Assembly: GCF_007655135.1 (NCBI RefSeq)
Contig: NC_045134.1
Location: forward strand, 18,376,568-18,440,567
Reading direction: 5' to 3'
Source of the DNA: Punica granatum
Taxonomy: Eukaryota; Streptophyta; Magnoliopsida; Myrtales; Lythraceae
Length of the DNA: 64,000 bases
The notes below the pieces were generated by a model. It was not told where the DNA came from. It saw only the letters and a program-made list of their open reading frames with translations, and did not search any database. This document shows, piece by piece, positions 23,842-36,507 of the stretch (position 1 is the first letter of the stretch; each line of letters starts with the position of its first letter). The position numbers and the translations under genes are program-made.

Positions 23842-26800
23842 TCATTGGCCTCTGGCATTCCTCCTGGATATTTCACAATTTTGCATGGACAAAACTAAGT
23901 TAGTGCAAAATCTGACATTAAACCATATATATGTTAACGTCATGAAATAAGTACCTCGAGTGATTTCTCGGAGCCTGGTTTTTCTTTTTCCTCTTTGTCA
24001 TTCTGTATATTTTCCTCTCAATCATTCTCACCAACCATCTTGGTCTCAGGGTTTCCCACATAATGAACCATGCTGATATCCCGAGTGCAAGCCCGCATCC
24101 GAAGCCCATTGGCACTGCCCTCCATTCAATCCAATGCCAGGATTCAGCATCCTCTTCTCGTTCTCCTGGGGAAGTTGAAGGCGGTGACTGCTGCACGTCG
24201 GTCCCACATGCTTTTGACAAGGGATGCCCGCACAATCTAGGATTCCCATCAAAAGAGTGGTTGAATGTGTCGAATTGGGTGCTTCGAGGAATCGGTCCCA
24301 CAAGCTGGTTATTTGAGAGATTCAAGTAGGAGAGCGACGAGAGATCCGCCAAACCTCTAGGGATCTCCCCACTGAGTTTGTTCGAGGAGAGGTCCAACCA
24401 CTCAAGATTAGTGAGATTACCCATAGAAGAAGGGGTGTTGCCTGTCAGATTGTTGTGAGAAAGGTTGAGTCCCTTGAGTGCCTTCAGATCTCCGATTAAT
24501 TCTGGGATCTCTCCTTCGAAGAGGTTCTGCGAGAAGTCGATGGCCGTGAACATAGTCAGAATTCTCACCAACTTAATCTCAACCCCTTTCAGGACCACTG
24601 TAACAGAATCTTGATAGGTTTGAATTCCCTGACTATAGTTCACCCGCATGTACTGTAAACTGCTTCTCACTTCATCCTTCATGGCTATAAAGTTGGCAAT
24701 GTAGCTAGCCGGAAGAGGACCATAAAAGCAGTTGTCAGATAGGTCAAAAATGTGTAATTTTGGGAAGGTTTGATTATTCTTGGAACTCTTAATCAGACCA
24801 CTAAGCTTGTTGGATCTCAAATTGAGCACTTGCAAATTCGGAAGAGTGTCCAACCAATAAGGGAAGTGGCCCTCCAACTCATTTATGCTAAGATCCAAAA
24901 CTTCCAAATTCTTGCAATTAGCCAAAGATCGCGGCAAGGTACCTCCAAGTCGATTTTGACACAACCGAATTGTCCTCAAGTTGTTTTCCGGAACAAATAT
25001 CTCTGGTATCTGACCAACAAGCTTATTTTCTCGGAGGTCCAATACTGAGACATTTAAATTTATGAAACAGTGAGGAATTGAGCTGGTCAAGCTATTATTC
25101 GACAGGTTGATGATCTCTATCCGAGTGGCACTGCAGAGCTGATGAGGAATTTCTCCGCTAAACTTATTGTTTGAAATGGAATAGAACAAGACGGTTGGGG
25201 GTGGAATCGGAAGTGGGCCGTCAAAATTGTTATTGGCTAAGTCGATGAAGTCAGCTCTTGAATTTCGGAAAAAGTTTATTGGCAACTGTCCAGAAAACTG
25301 GTTGTTCGAGAGTATGTAGGAATGGAGCGTAGGAGGGAGGGAAATTTCATTAATGACCCCGTGGAATTTGTTTGACTGCAAATCTAGATACTCTAAACTG
25401 TTGAGGGTAGCATTTAACCACCAGTGTGGCAAGGTGTCATATATTCCATTGTGATGGACAACAAAATACGCCAAGCTTGTACAGTTTGCTAAAGATCGCG
25501 GCAATGGACCTTGAAATAGATTGTTGTCCAAGTACAACTCTTGGAGACTGCTTAAGTTTCCCAAACATATGGGAATGGTGCCGTTGAGTCCGTTATGTGA
25601 GAGGTCTAGAACTTGCAGTGAACTCAGTTGGCAGATTGACGATGGAATCTCTCCAGTGAAATTGTTGGACGATAGTTCTAAGGATGCCAGTTGCGCCCTC
25701 CCTACTCTCCCAATCCATTCAGGAATCTGCCCAGTAATCATGTTTCTCGAAAGGTACAAGTCTACCAGCTCTTCTGAAGAACTCAAGAAATATGGGAACT
25801 CGGTCAAGTTGACGCCAGGCAGATACAACGCTCCGAGCCTTGGGAAGGAACAGTTCCCATTTTTCGGAAGCATTACAGTAAGGTTCTGCGAAAGCTGAAG
25901 GAACTCAAGATTCTTTAGCTTGGCAAATATTTCAAAGTCCAAGCTGAGGTTGATACCACCAAGGATCAAGAAGGATAAACGGTAAAGGTTTCCTAGTGTC
26001 GGTGGTACCGAGCCAGTAAATTGATTGTTTGAGAGGTCCAAAGAATACATGGATGTCAGATTTCCCACCGACATAGGAATTGGTCCGTGGAACTTTGTCC
26101 CCCGTACACCCAAGGAGACGAGTGGACCGCTCCAGTTTGTTTGGGGGAGAGTGCCAGTTAGATTAGAGTTTAGAGAAAGAGAGAGTCTATGGAGGTTCGG
26201 GAGATGGAAGATATTGATGGGGAATACCCCTCGAAGAGAGCAGTTATAGAGACTTAGAGATGTCAGAGTGGAAGAGAGGTTTGTAAGAGAAACCGGAGAG
26301 ACTGTAGACATGTTGACACCATCAAGAAAAAGTCTTCCTAACTGAGTCAGATTACGTATAAGCCATCTGAAACTATGATCATCATATACTGTTAGGTCAT
26401 AGTTGTCAGAGAGACTGAGTTTAACTAGCTTGGAAAGACGAGATATCATATCCAGAGGAATGATCCCTTGGAAAGAAGAACCAGAGAGATCGAGATGTGT
26501 CATTCGAATAAAGCTACCAAACTTGGGGGATATTTGTGAGCCATAGAAATCGTTACCAGCGAGACTGAGCCATTGAAGATCTCGGAGCAAGAAGAGGGTG
26601 CTGTTGGAATGGATGGCTCCTCTGAGCCAACTGCAACTGAGGTCAAGGCCGATCACATGATTTGTGGATGTGTGGCATGTGACCCCATCCCACGAGCAGC
26701 AATTGGTGCCATTCTTCCACAAGGACGTTGTTGGATATGAAGTGATGGAGTGGAGCTCATCACATTGGTATCCAGAGGCATCATCTGCGATGATGAATGA

Positions 26801-26962
26801 GTTACCCAACTGAAGAAGAGCATCACACTCGCGGCTATGGCTCAAATTATAATGTCGGGTTAATGGGGCAAGAACACTAGCAGATACAGAATGGTGGCGT
26901 AAGATCATAAGAAAAGCTGAGAAGAGGAAGAGGAAGGGGAAGACCCAAACATCTCTCATCAT
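23842..26962 (-). CDS. LRR receptor-like protein (RLP), Cf/RLP type, two exons
   Basis: Second intact RLP of the cluster and the longest. It starts at the tandem ATG 26962/26959 with signal peptide MMRDVWVFPFLFLFSAFLMI. An N-terminal cap follows ([17 protein letters not shown]), then a long LRR array with many N-glycosylation sites (NLT, NFT, NCS), a non-LRR island (around YQDSVTVVLKG), last LRRs, an acidic spacer (EREEDAE), a transmembrane segment (WRAVPMGFGCGLALGISAWF) and a Lys/Arg-rich tail. Exon 1 is 23955-26962. The intron 23864-23954 (GT-AG) is followed by a terminal exon with 22 coding nt (23842-23863) encoding RNARGQ after the split Arg codon, giving 1009 residues. Unspliced, the frame stops at 23918 (1014 residues). 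It keeps an extra LRR block (HLPNLHRLSL...) absent from the gene at 1599-4588. No break was seen. Confidence 0.92.
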
Positions 26963-27970
26963 ATTGTCTTGTTAGTAATACTGAGTGATGAGGAAATTTT
27001 GTGTGGGGATGGAATGAATTATATAATTCCATCCCTTAATTTTAAATGTCGCTGGTTCCTTTGACTCCGCCACCCTTTGCTTCCTCCTAAGTCAACGCAA
27101 GTCCCCTATTAAGTCAACCCAAGGTCCACTCTTTATTTTTCACCTTTTAATTAAAAGGTTAGGTGCATAGGTCATCAGGCGAGGGCTTAAGTACCGTTTT
27201 CAATGCTGGCTAGCTTAGCTAGACACATACATACAAAACATAACCTCAATTTAGTAATTCAAACTAGATAAAAACTTGCGCGTTGTGTAGGAAATATTTG
27301 TAATTTCATTGATTAGAAAGAAATATAAATATTTAATGAAAATAATTATGTCATAATATTATATTGATATAAATCTTGTTACATTGGTATAAAAAAACAC
27401 ATAATTCATGGTGGAGAAATCTACGTACGAAATTCAAACAAAGAAATAGGAGAAAGACAACCGTCACTCGAGAAGATATGGTTTGTTGCTTGTCAAAAAA
27501 CTCAAACAATAGATAGCACATTTAATATCTAATTTTCCTTACTATATCTACTCATCTTAATATTGATATCAATATCGTAACAAAAACCCTAATGAAATTT
27601 AAATTGTTGACAAAAAATTCTAATGAAATATAAAAAAGAAAATTTGGATATTCTTGGATAAACTGTTCTTATGTAAATGAGAAATCAGTCATTGGGGTAG
27701 CATCTATGGTTCGATTGGATCTTCTGCCACTTTAATATGGAGCCGTACGTCCTTGGAGAGGTTCAAACATAGTGGAGAAATCTACCAGTGAAATCCCACG
27801 AAAGCTAGAGTAACATTTTATCTCAGTTTACTCGAATAGCTGAGGGTGGTACATGTTTTAGTTTTAACTCTCCAAGCTGCTGTTATGTTACAGGAAGTTA
27901 TGGTGATTCATCAGTCAAATTCCAAGTATATGGATATCCCGAGGCTTAGCCCTGTTTAACAATACGCAGT
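26963..27970. other. Upstream region of RLP gene with Helitron-like end
   Basis: Putative promoter and 5' UTR of the minus-strand RLP gene lie next to 26962. At 27264-27267 a CTAG (followed by T on the minus strand) is preceded on that strand by a CTACACAACGCGCAAG block resembling a Helitron 3' end, so AT-rich sequence to the right (to about 27700) may be a Helitron-like element on the minus strand. Sequence at 27870-27960 resembles 22290-22385 beside the RLP remnant. Confidence 0.4.
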
Positions 27971-30836
27971 TGCATAGATCAAGAATTAGTTTCAAGCTAC
28001 AATGCCCAAGTCCTCTTAGGAAACTTTCAACAGGGATGGGAACAAACAATATTCTAGGAAAGATGGATTTTCTCGACTTCCATTTGAGATCAAATGAATA
28101 TATGAAAGCTTATACATAAATGTAAATGCAATGCAAAACAGAGTTAAATTGGGCATGTTTTTTGGAAGATCGCACGCACTCTCTATATGTCCGGAAGTTT
28201 TGGGGCTTTCACTTTATCTCCGGTTTAGCAAAAGCACTTTCTTGTTCTATAAGTCAATTTCGTAGTTATTCCACGAAATTGTTTTCAGATAAGGAATGAT
28301 TAACACTAAGGCTGGCAGATATTGGGTAGGTGTCCATATTCCTCCTTTACCAGATGTTGGAGTAAAGACCACACTTAAAAATTAGAGCAATGCCTTTCCC
28401 TAGCACATTGACAAACTCAGTAACTCTGAAAAGCATGTCAACTAGCTAGCTAGTTCGATTTCCTTCCTGCACTTTTAACAGATTTCTGGTCATTTTCCAG
28501 GAACTGTAATAAATCACCAAGGCTAGATCACCTATCATCAGTTGACGGGATCAACTGAGTTGTGATCATAGATTTGATTCTATCGTCTATAAGTACAATG
28601 GATATCTACATCAGCCCCTATAGTGGGCCTCCATTTTTTCCTTGGATAATGATTGCAAAAGAGGGTACTTTCACAAAACAAGCTTTTCTGAATGTCTTTA
28701 GCGCATGTCTCATGCCATTACTGCTCAAGCAAAAGAATTCATTATGCGCATCGATCGGTAAGGTTTTATTGGTTATAATAAATCATATTTGGTTCCCTAT
28801 CTGTGGTTCACGCGAACACTAGGGAACTTTTTTTTTTTTTTTCATCCTCATCTTCATCATAAGTCATCCAAAGTGTCGAATTTTTTTCTTTTAATTCCAT
28901 CACTTCGTATTGACTGGAAAAGTTGGGGATGATGGATTTCCCTGTCGCCTTCATTTGATTCTCCAATTAGCTGTTACATGAACTATTGTGATCTGAAAAT
29001 CCACTTCCAAACCGTCACGTTTTTCCAGTCCTCTCGTTCGATTTCGAAAGAAGAAAAGAAGAAACCAGCAATAGGTGAAGAGATTCTTCGCTCGAAAGTT
29101 TTGACAAACATCTCATCGTCTTAGTCATATTCTTGTTCGGTCTAACAATTTTTGTCTCCTCATTAAGTTATTTCTCAGTATTTTAAACTTCGAGTAGGCT
29201 CATAGAGCATCACCCAGTTCTAATAGAGACACATGAAGATTAGCTAGTTGAACGTAATTGGAGGGGCTAGATTTTTAATTTGGGTCTCATTCCTCCTTAC
29301 CGTAATCTATATATATATATATATATATAAAGTAAAATACGAGGTAAGCCCAACTAGACGGCTTCAGAATGCTCCGTTTCTGAATGAAATTTTCTCTTTT
29401 TTTGAGCTTTTAAAATTTTGAATATCTTTTATTATGAAATTAGCAAAACAATCTTCCCAAATTATTTTTGCTTATAATATTTCATTTAAAAAAGACCGAA
29501 AATATCATAAAATATTTTCAATACAGTGATCTCCCATTGAAAGTAATATAAATTTCTGAATGGAATTTTCTTGAATTTTATACTTTTACTTTCGGAATTA
29601 TTTTTAATAAAAAATATTTTTGAAAGATATCTCATCATAAAATTCAATTTCCTGATTTCTTTAATTTTTATAATTTATATAACATAATGTATTTGAAATA
29701 AATGAGAATATATTTTATTATATGTGGAGATATTATTTAATAATCTTTAATTTTTTAAAATTAAAATTAATATTTCATCATATTAATATTAACATCAAAA
29801 TAAGTATATATTAGCATATATTATCTAAAAGGAATTTTCTAGATTTTGAATTAATTAATTATTTGTTTATTTATATTTTCGGAATTATTTTTAATAAAAA
29901 AATCTGATTTCTTGTTTTTTTCAATTTTTATAATTTATATAACTTAATGTATTTGAAATAAATGAGAAGATTTTATTGTATGTATAGATATTATTTAATA
30001 ATCTTGAATTTTTTAAAATAAAAATTAATATTTCATCACATCTATATTAACATGAAAAATAAGTATATATTAGTATATATATTTATACTTAATATAAAAA
30101 TACTTAATATATGGTTACTTGGACATCCTTCAATATATATGGAAGAAAAAGTATATATACGTTATATGTTTTTATAGATATCTATTTAAAAAAATAGATT
30201 AGATAATATTTTATAGTATAGATATATATTAATTATATTTTCTTTTCAAAAAATAAATTAGATTTGTTAACCAATAAAAAAAGAAAATCAAATTATATTT
30301 TATCGAGATTCTATATGATAATTATAAATATGAATCATCATACACTTACACATAGGCCTAACCTCAAACAATACGTTTATAACTAGACGCGAGTTCTCGA
30401 AACATATATCTATCCCTAGATGAAAGTGAGTTGATTAAATTAATGCTTTGATTTTTTTTTTTATCTCATTTTTCATTTTTTCTAATTTTTCTCTAATATT
30501 TACTTTTTTTCCTCGTATTCTTTCTCAAAATTGGTGACGTGACTTTTATATCTCAAAAGACTACTTATCCGCGAACTCTCAGAAAGTAAGTTCGTCTACC
30601 ATTAAAGGTAAAAAATATTGTTTATTTATTTTATTATTTTTGTTCCACTTTTGACTCTTGAAAGGATTTTTTTTTAATTCTTAACTATAATTTCTTTCAA
30701 ATTGGTGTATTATCCCGTGGAACGTAAGGGCTTCACGACTAGTTTATGAATAAGGGACAATAGAAAAATGAGCTTGTTAAATGGTGCGATAAAATTCGAG
30801 ATCCATCCTTATAAATTGCATGAACTAGGATGAGCT
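27971..30836 (+). repeat. Segmental duplication, copy 1
   Basis: Nearly identical in long blocks to 31047-34457 in the same orientation. The match begins at TGCATAGATCAAGAATTAG and ends near TGAACTAGGAT. The blocks include the Helitron-like element and its flanks on both sides, so the whole segment was copied together. Relative to copy 2 it lacks about 345 bp (near 28253) and lacks the hAT MITE. No gene was seen inside. Confidence 0.85.
29306..30742 (+). mobile_element. Non-autonomous Helitron-like element (copy 1)
   Basis: Starts TCTATATATATA after an A and ends CTAG before a T, with the hairpin-like block CCCGTGGAACGTAAGGG shortly before the end. 5' TC, 3' hairpin plus CTRR and an A|T target without duplication are Helitron features. 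The body is AT-rich and has no Rep/helicase coding. Its hairpin is degenerate, which lowers the certainty. Confidence 0.55.
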
Positions 30837-31046
30837 TGGTAAAGTCGACTCTGAGTCCACTATTTTATTAATTTCTCCAGTTCACATTCTGATAATTTGT
30901 TTGTGAAGAAACATCTATCTCTCCTCCTGCTGTCTTCTTCAGCTTCAATCTTTCTTCCCCACAGCTGCACATATCATTTCGTTGACCAACGTAGATATAC
31001 ATACCCCTTATCACTTTTCACAGTTCCAGCTCGTGACGGAAACTGA
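30837..31046. other. Unique spacer between the two duplicated segments
   Basis: About 210 bp not shared by the two copies. Nothing recognised. Confidence 0.4.
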
Positions 31047-31916
31047 TGCATAGATCAAGAATTAGTTTCAAGCTACAATGCCCAAGTCCTCTTAGGAAAC
31101 TTTCAACAGGGATGGGAACAAACAATATTCTAGGAAAGATGCATTTTCTTGACTTCCATTTGAGATAAAATAAATATATAAAAGCATATACATAAATGTA
31201 AATGCAATGCAATGCAAAACAGAGTCGAATCGGGCATGTTATTTTGAAGATTGCACGTACTCTCTATATGTCCGGAAGTTTTGGGGCTTTCACTTTATGT
31301 CCGGTTTAGCAAAAGCACTTTCTTGTTCTGTAAGTTAGGTTACTTAATTCTTCTTGCGTGATCAAGCTCTTCTAAGAGAATCTGATCATCCTCACATCTT
31401 CCTCCCATCATGGAATTGATTATTCCGAGTTTCTCATTGTAGACATGCGACGCTCAATTGCTCATATGCATTACACTAGTATCAATCATGGCGGTCTATA
31501 TTTATTTGGAGCATACTATAGGCTAAAGGAATTGACTAATAGATTCCCCCTTACAGGTCCAGTCTTTATTTCCACCTTCCAGTTAAGCATTGATCTCTGA
31601 TATTTAAATATAGACGCATGTTTACAGGACCTAACCCCACTTGATTAATTCAAATATTCAGACTAGTCGTAATTATTTCACGAGATTGTTTTTCAGATAA
31701 TGAATGATTACCACTAAGGCCGGCAGATATTGGGTAGGTGTCCATATTCCTCCTTTACCAGATGTTGGAGTAAAGACCACCGCAGAATCACGGAAAGATC
31801 AATTAGCACACTTAAAAGATAGAGCAATCCCTTTCCCTAGCACATTGACAAACCCAGTAGCTCAGAAAAGCAGGTCAACTAGCTAGCTAGTTCGATTTCC
31901 TTCCTGCACTTTTAAG

Positions 31917-32396
31917 CAGTGCTGTCAAAATCGGACCGAACGTCGAACTAGATAGGGTATGAGTTCGTGGGTTTATGGGTTCAATCGAGAGTTCGATGGG
32001 TCGGACTGCAGATTTAATTAATCATAATATTTAAATATTTAAAGTAATATTAATGATAATTAAATGCATAATATCTATCTAATTTCATAAAAAAAATGTA
32101 TAATATCTAGGGAACAAAACTAATTGATGAAGAAATAAAGCGCCTACTTGGTTAAGGAGTGGGTATAGTTGTGCACTTGAAGTGAGAGGGAAATGTTCAA
32201 AACCTCACATTGTCAATTAACTTAATAATTTTGTTTATATATTTGTCCAACCATTGAACCCTTGAACCAGCCGGTTCTGTGTGTTCAATGGTTCAAATGT
32301 GCATTTTCGATCTGAAGGTGGAACCGAACCGGCATGATGTTGGATCTCGGTCCGGCCGATCGAACTGGACGGTTCGATTCGGTTTTGATAACAATG
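31917..32396. mobile_element. hAT-type MITE, 480 bp, with 8-bp duplication
   Basis: Inverted ends CAGTGCTGTCAAAATCGG and the reverse complement of CATTGTTATCAAAACCGAA, flanked by cttttaag at 31909-31916 and 32397-32404. An 8-bp duplication and CAGTG ends indicate hAT. The corresponding place in duplication copy 1 (near 28476) has a single uninterrupted site, so this is a clean insertion after the segmental duplication. No transposase is encoded. Confidence 0.85.
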
Positions 32397-33208
32397 CTTT
32401 TAAGTCATTTTCCAGGGACTGTAAAATATATCACGCCAAGGCTAGATAAACTCTCATCGGCTGACAGGACTAACTGAGTTATGATCATAGATTTGATTCT
32501 ATCATGTACAACGGAATCTACATCAGCCAATATAGTGGGCCTCCATGTTTTCCTTGGATAATGATTGAAAAAGTGGACACTTTCTCCAAACAAGCTTTTC
32601 TGAATGTCTTTGGCGTATGCCTTACGCCATTACTGCTCTAGCAAAGAATTCATTCTGCGCATCGATGGGTAAGGTTTTATTAGTTATAATAAATCATATT
32701 TGGTTCCTTATATGTGGATCACGCGAACACTAGGAAATTTTTTTTTTTCCTCCCCATCGTCATCATAAGTCATCCAAAGTGTCGAATGTTTTTCTTTTAA
32801 TTCCATCAGTTCGTATTGACTGGAAAAGGTGAGGATGGTGGATTTCCCTTTCGCCTTCATTAAACTCTCCAATTAGCTGTTACATGAACTTCTGTGATCT
32901 GAAAATCCACTGCCAAACCGTCACGTTTTTCCAGTCCTCTCGTTGGAATTCAAAAGAAGAAAAGAAGAAACCACCAATAGGTGAAGAGATTCTTCGATCA
33001 AAGCTTTTGACAAACATCTCATCCTCTTAGTCATATTCTTGTTCGGTCTAGCAATTTTTGTCTCCTCGTTAAATTAATTCCTAGTATTTTAAGTTTTGAG
33101 TAGGCTCATCGAGCATCAACCAATTCCAACTGAGACACATGAAGATTAGCTAGCTGAACGTAATTGGAGGGGCTACATTTTCAATTTGGGTCTCATTCCT
33201 CCTTTCCG

Positions 33209-33248
<40 letters not shown>

Positions 33249-34366
33249 GAAAGCAAGATACGATACGGGACATGCGCTCCATTTCTGAATGCAATTTCTT
33301 CAATTTTTGGAGCTTTTAAAATTTTAAATGATCATTTATTACTAAATTAGCAAAAAAAAAAAAAAGCTTCCCAAATTATTGTCTTATAATATTCCATTTA
33401 AAAAGACCAAAAATATCATAAAAATTTTTGGATGCAGTGATATGATGATATCCCTTTATTTATTTATATTTTCGGAATTATTTTTAATAAAAAATATTTT
33501 TTAAAGATATCTCATCATAAAATTTAATTTCTTGATTTATTCAATTTTTATAATTTATATAACTTAATGTATATGAAATAAATGAGAAGATTTTATTAAT
33601 GTATAGATATTATTTAATAATCTTGAATTTTTTAAAATAAAATTTAATATTTCATCACATTTATATTAACATGGAAATTAGTATATACTAGTATATATAT
33701 TTATACATAATATAAATATACTTAATATATGGTTACTTGGACATCCTTCATCATATATATGAAGAAAAAGTATATATAACTTATATTTTTTTATAGATAT
33801 CTATTTTTAAAAAATAAATTATATAGTATTTTATAGTATAGATATATATTAATTATATTTTCTTTTTAAAAAACAAATTAGATTTGTTAACCAATAAAGG
33901 AAAACAAATCAAATTATATTTTATCTAGATTCTATATGATAGTTATAAATAGGAATCATCATATACATACACATGGGCCTAATCTCAAATAATACGATTA
34001 CAATTAGACGCAAGCTCTCGAAACGTATGTCTATCCCTTTATGCAAGTGAGTTGATTAAATTCATGCTTTAATTTTTTTTCTCTCATGTTTACGGTAATT
34101 TTTCATTTTTTTAAATTTTTCTCTAATTTTTGCTTTTTTCCCTCATATTCTTTCTCAAGATTAGTGACATGACTTTCATCTCTCGAAAGACTACCCCTAT
34201 ACACAAGTTCTCAAAAATTAAATTCGTCTACCACTAAAGGTGAAGAAGGTTATTTTATTATTTTTGTTCCACTATTGACTCCGGAAAGGTTTTCTTTTAA
34301 TTCTTAATTATAATTTAGTTTCAAATTAGTATACTATCCCATGTAATGCACAGGCTCCACGACTAG
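33209..34366 (+). mobile_element. Non-autonomous Helitron-like element (copy 2)
   Basis: Copy of the element at 29306-30742 inside duplication copy 2. It starts in a TA microsatellite (the initial TC is not preserved) and ends CTAG at 34363-34366 after a degenerate hairpin (CCCATGTAATGCACAGG). Flanks on both sides match copy 1. It is shorter than copy 1 because about 300 bp in the middle is missing. Confidence 0.55.
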
Positions 34367-34457
34367 TTTATGAATAAGGGACAATATAAAAATGAGCTTG
34401 TTAAATGGTATGATAAAATTTGGGATCCACCCTTATGAATTGCATGAACTAGGATAA

Positions 34458-35640
34458 GGTTGACACGATGATCTATCATGGCGAATAAATATGATTGGAA
34501 TATGTATATTCCGTAATTGATTGTATAAAAGTATATGCATATTTTGTAACATTAATGCAACAATGACAATGCAATTATAAAAGCACCAACGCAACAATAA
34601 TAAGAAAATTTAGGGAAAAGTACAAAAACCTACATTATGATTTTCTAGAGACAAATAACACCATGTAGTTCACTTTATAAGACATAATGGACCTCACCGT
34701 TAATTTTTTCATCACTTTTGGTCCTCAAACTTTTCTTTTTTCGTTATTACCCTCAAACTTTCAATTTTTTTTGCAATTTGGTCTTAAAATTCGGAAAGAA
34801 AGGGGGAAGGGGCTTGGGCCACTGGTCGGCAACCCTGACCCCACCACCGAGGTTGCCGACACTCACAGAGGACACCGAAAACCTCGAGGGTGGGGTTGGG
34901 GTCGCCGATTGGTGGACCTAGCCCCTAAATCGACTTGGATCTTCAGGAGCGGAGGCCGTCAATTTGCTACCTCGACCCCACCTCCATGGTCGCCGGCATC
35001 CTCTGTGGGTGCATGCGACCTCGGTGGTGGGGTCGAAGTTGCCAACCAATGGCCCCGACCCATTCCCCTTTTTTCGGAATTGTAAGAAAATTGAAAGTTT
35101 GAGGGTAATAATGGCAAAATTATCATTTTGACGACCAAAAGTGACAAAAAATTAACGGTGAAGTCTATTATGTCTCACGAAGTAAACCACATGGTGTTAT
35201 TTTTGTTCCTAGAAAAATCACATGATCTAATTTGTCTCAAACTCAAACCACAATAAGGTTTTTTTTGTACTTTTCCTAAAATTTATTTAGGAATATATTA
35301 CTCTCCTGAAAAAACCTCCAAATCTCAAATATCAAAAACTGATCGGGCTCCAATTTTCTGTAATTTCCCCTCTCAAATTATTCTGTCAGCTTCTCTTTCT
35401 CTCCCTCATTGTTTTGGCCGTCAAGAACAAAATAAATAATAATCTGCGATGGGAAAAGCAAGGCGGTATTAAATTGACTGATCAACATAAATGGCGGTGG
35501 AGAAAAATGAAAAATGTGAACATCTTGCAATATACATATAATTAAATACATACTGATGCGCGCGCGAGCATATATATGTAGGATTTGCAGCAGCCCATTG
35601 GACTTAATATATATATATATTTTTTAAAGAGAAAATTCTT
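34458..35640 (-). repeat. Decayed LTR-like fragment interrupted by a MITE
   Basis: Sequence on both sides of the MITE at 34613-35277 resembles parts of the LTR at 15451-16477 (ATATGCAT...CAATGACAATGCA on the left; AAATGGCGGTGGA on the right). Termini were not found. This is a weak, fragmentary match. Confidence 0.4.
34613..35277. mobile_element. Mutator-like MITE, subfamily A, 665 bp
   Basis: Ends GGGAAAAGTACAAAAA and the reverse complement of it, flanked by aaaattta at 34605-34612 and 35278-35285. Long terminal inverted repeats enclose a GC-rich core with CCTGACCCCACCACCGAGG. It matches the element at 18711-19444. Open frames in the core are by-products of its composition. Confidence 0.8.
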
Positions 35641-36271
35641 GCATGGGCCTCAGCCCATTAAGCCCATACGATCTCTTCCATCTTCCACTGCCTCAGCCAT
35701 TTATATGTTAGGCTCCCTTTTTCTTTTCTTGAATGGTTCGGGGGAAGAAATATAGAGAGAGAAAGAGATAGAGAGTGCTAGGACTATCTCTAGCCATAAT
35801 CTCTGAATTGAGTCTCTGAAATGAATCTCTCATTGCCGGAAGGTCTTCGTGACCTTGAGGGTGGGTCATCAGGACCTAAATTGGATTAAAGTCAACTATG
35901 TGGCTTAATTGGGTTAATAATTCAACTTTTGAGTACAAATTGAGTAAAAATGAATAATAATGCATATTGACATGTGCTATGGGGATTAAGGGTAATTAAC
36001 TCACTAGTTGAGTCTTAGGATCCAAATTAAAGGTCAAATTGACCTTGAGAGATTATGATAATTTTTTGTAGATTTTTGGAAATTAATTGGCTAATTCATG
36101 TAAATATGATCTTATTAATAGAATTGGATAAAATCGAAAAACTCTAAATAAAAACATGTAGAGATAGGAAATTAACTTAGAATCTTTTTAGGTTAGAGGC
36201 CTTAGACACAATTCCTTTCTTTGGGCCTTAGGCCAATTTATAGGCCCACTCAAGCCACACATGGATGTTTG

Positions 36272-36362
36272 GCTTGAATGTATGGCCTATGTATGTATAA
36301 TTGACTTGAATGTATGGCCTATTTATCTTTTCGACCCGAATGTGTGGCCCGTTTATTTGGAG
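36272..36362. repeat. Short tandem repeat, 31-32 bp, 3 units
   Basis: Units with the core CTTGAATGTATGGCCTAT start near 36273, 36305 and (diverged) 36335. Confidence 0.7.
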
Positions 36363-36507
36363 TCGGACTATATAATTGTATACAAGAACGTATACCGTAC
36401 AAAGTTTGTAATTCATTTTTTAATTTCCTTGTACATTCACAAATACGGACTTGACCCTAGGATTAGCAAACTCGATTGTAACAATAAAAAGGGTTAGAAC
36501 TGTTATG

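Larger units (their letters stand above)
31047..34457 (+). repeat. Segmental duplication, copy 2
   Basis: Direct copy of 27971-30836. It carries two extra parts: about 345 bp near 31325-31668 (shared in part with 22500-22680, so probably ancestral and deleted from copy 1) and the 480-bp hAT MITE at 31917-32396 (a later insertion). No gene was seen inside. Confidence 0.85.

Noticed and set aside
34687..35085. 132-codon frame
   Set aside because: It runs across the GC-rich core of a Mutator-like MITE; the sister MITE has similar spurious frames on both strands.
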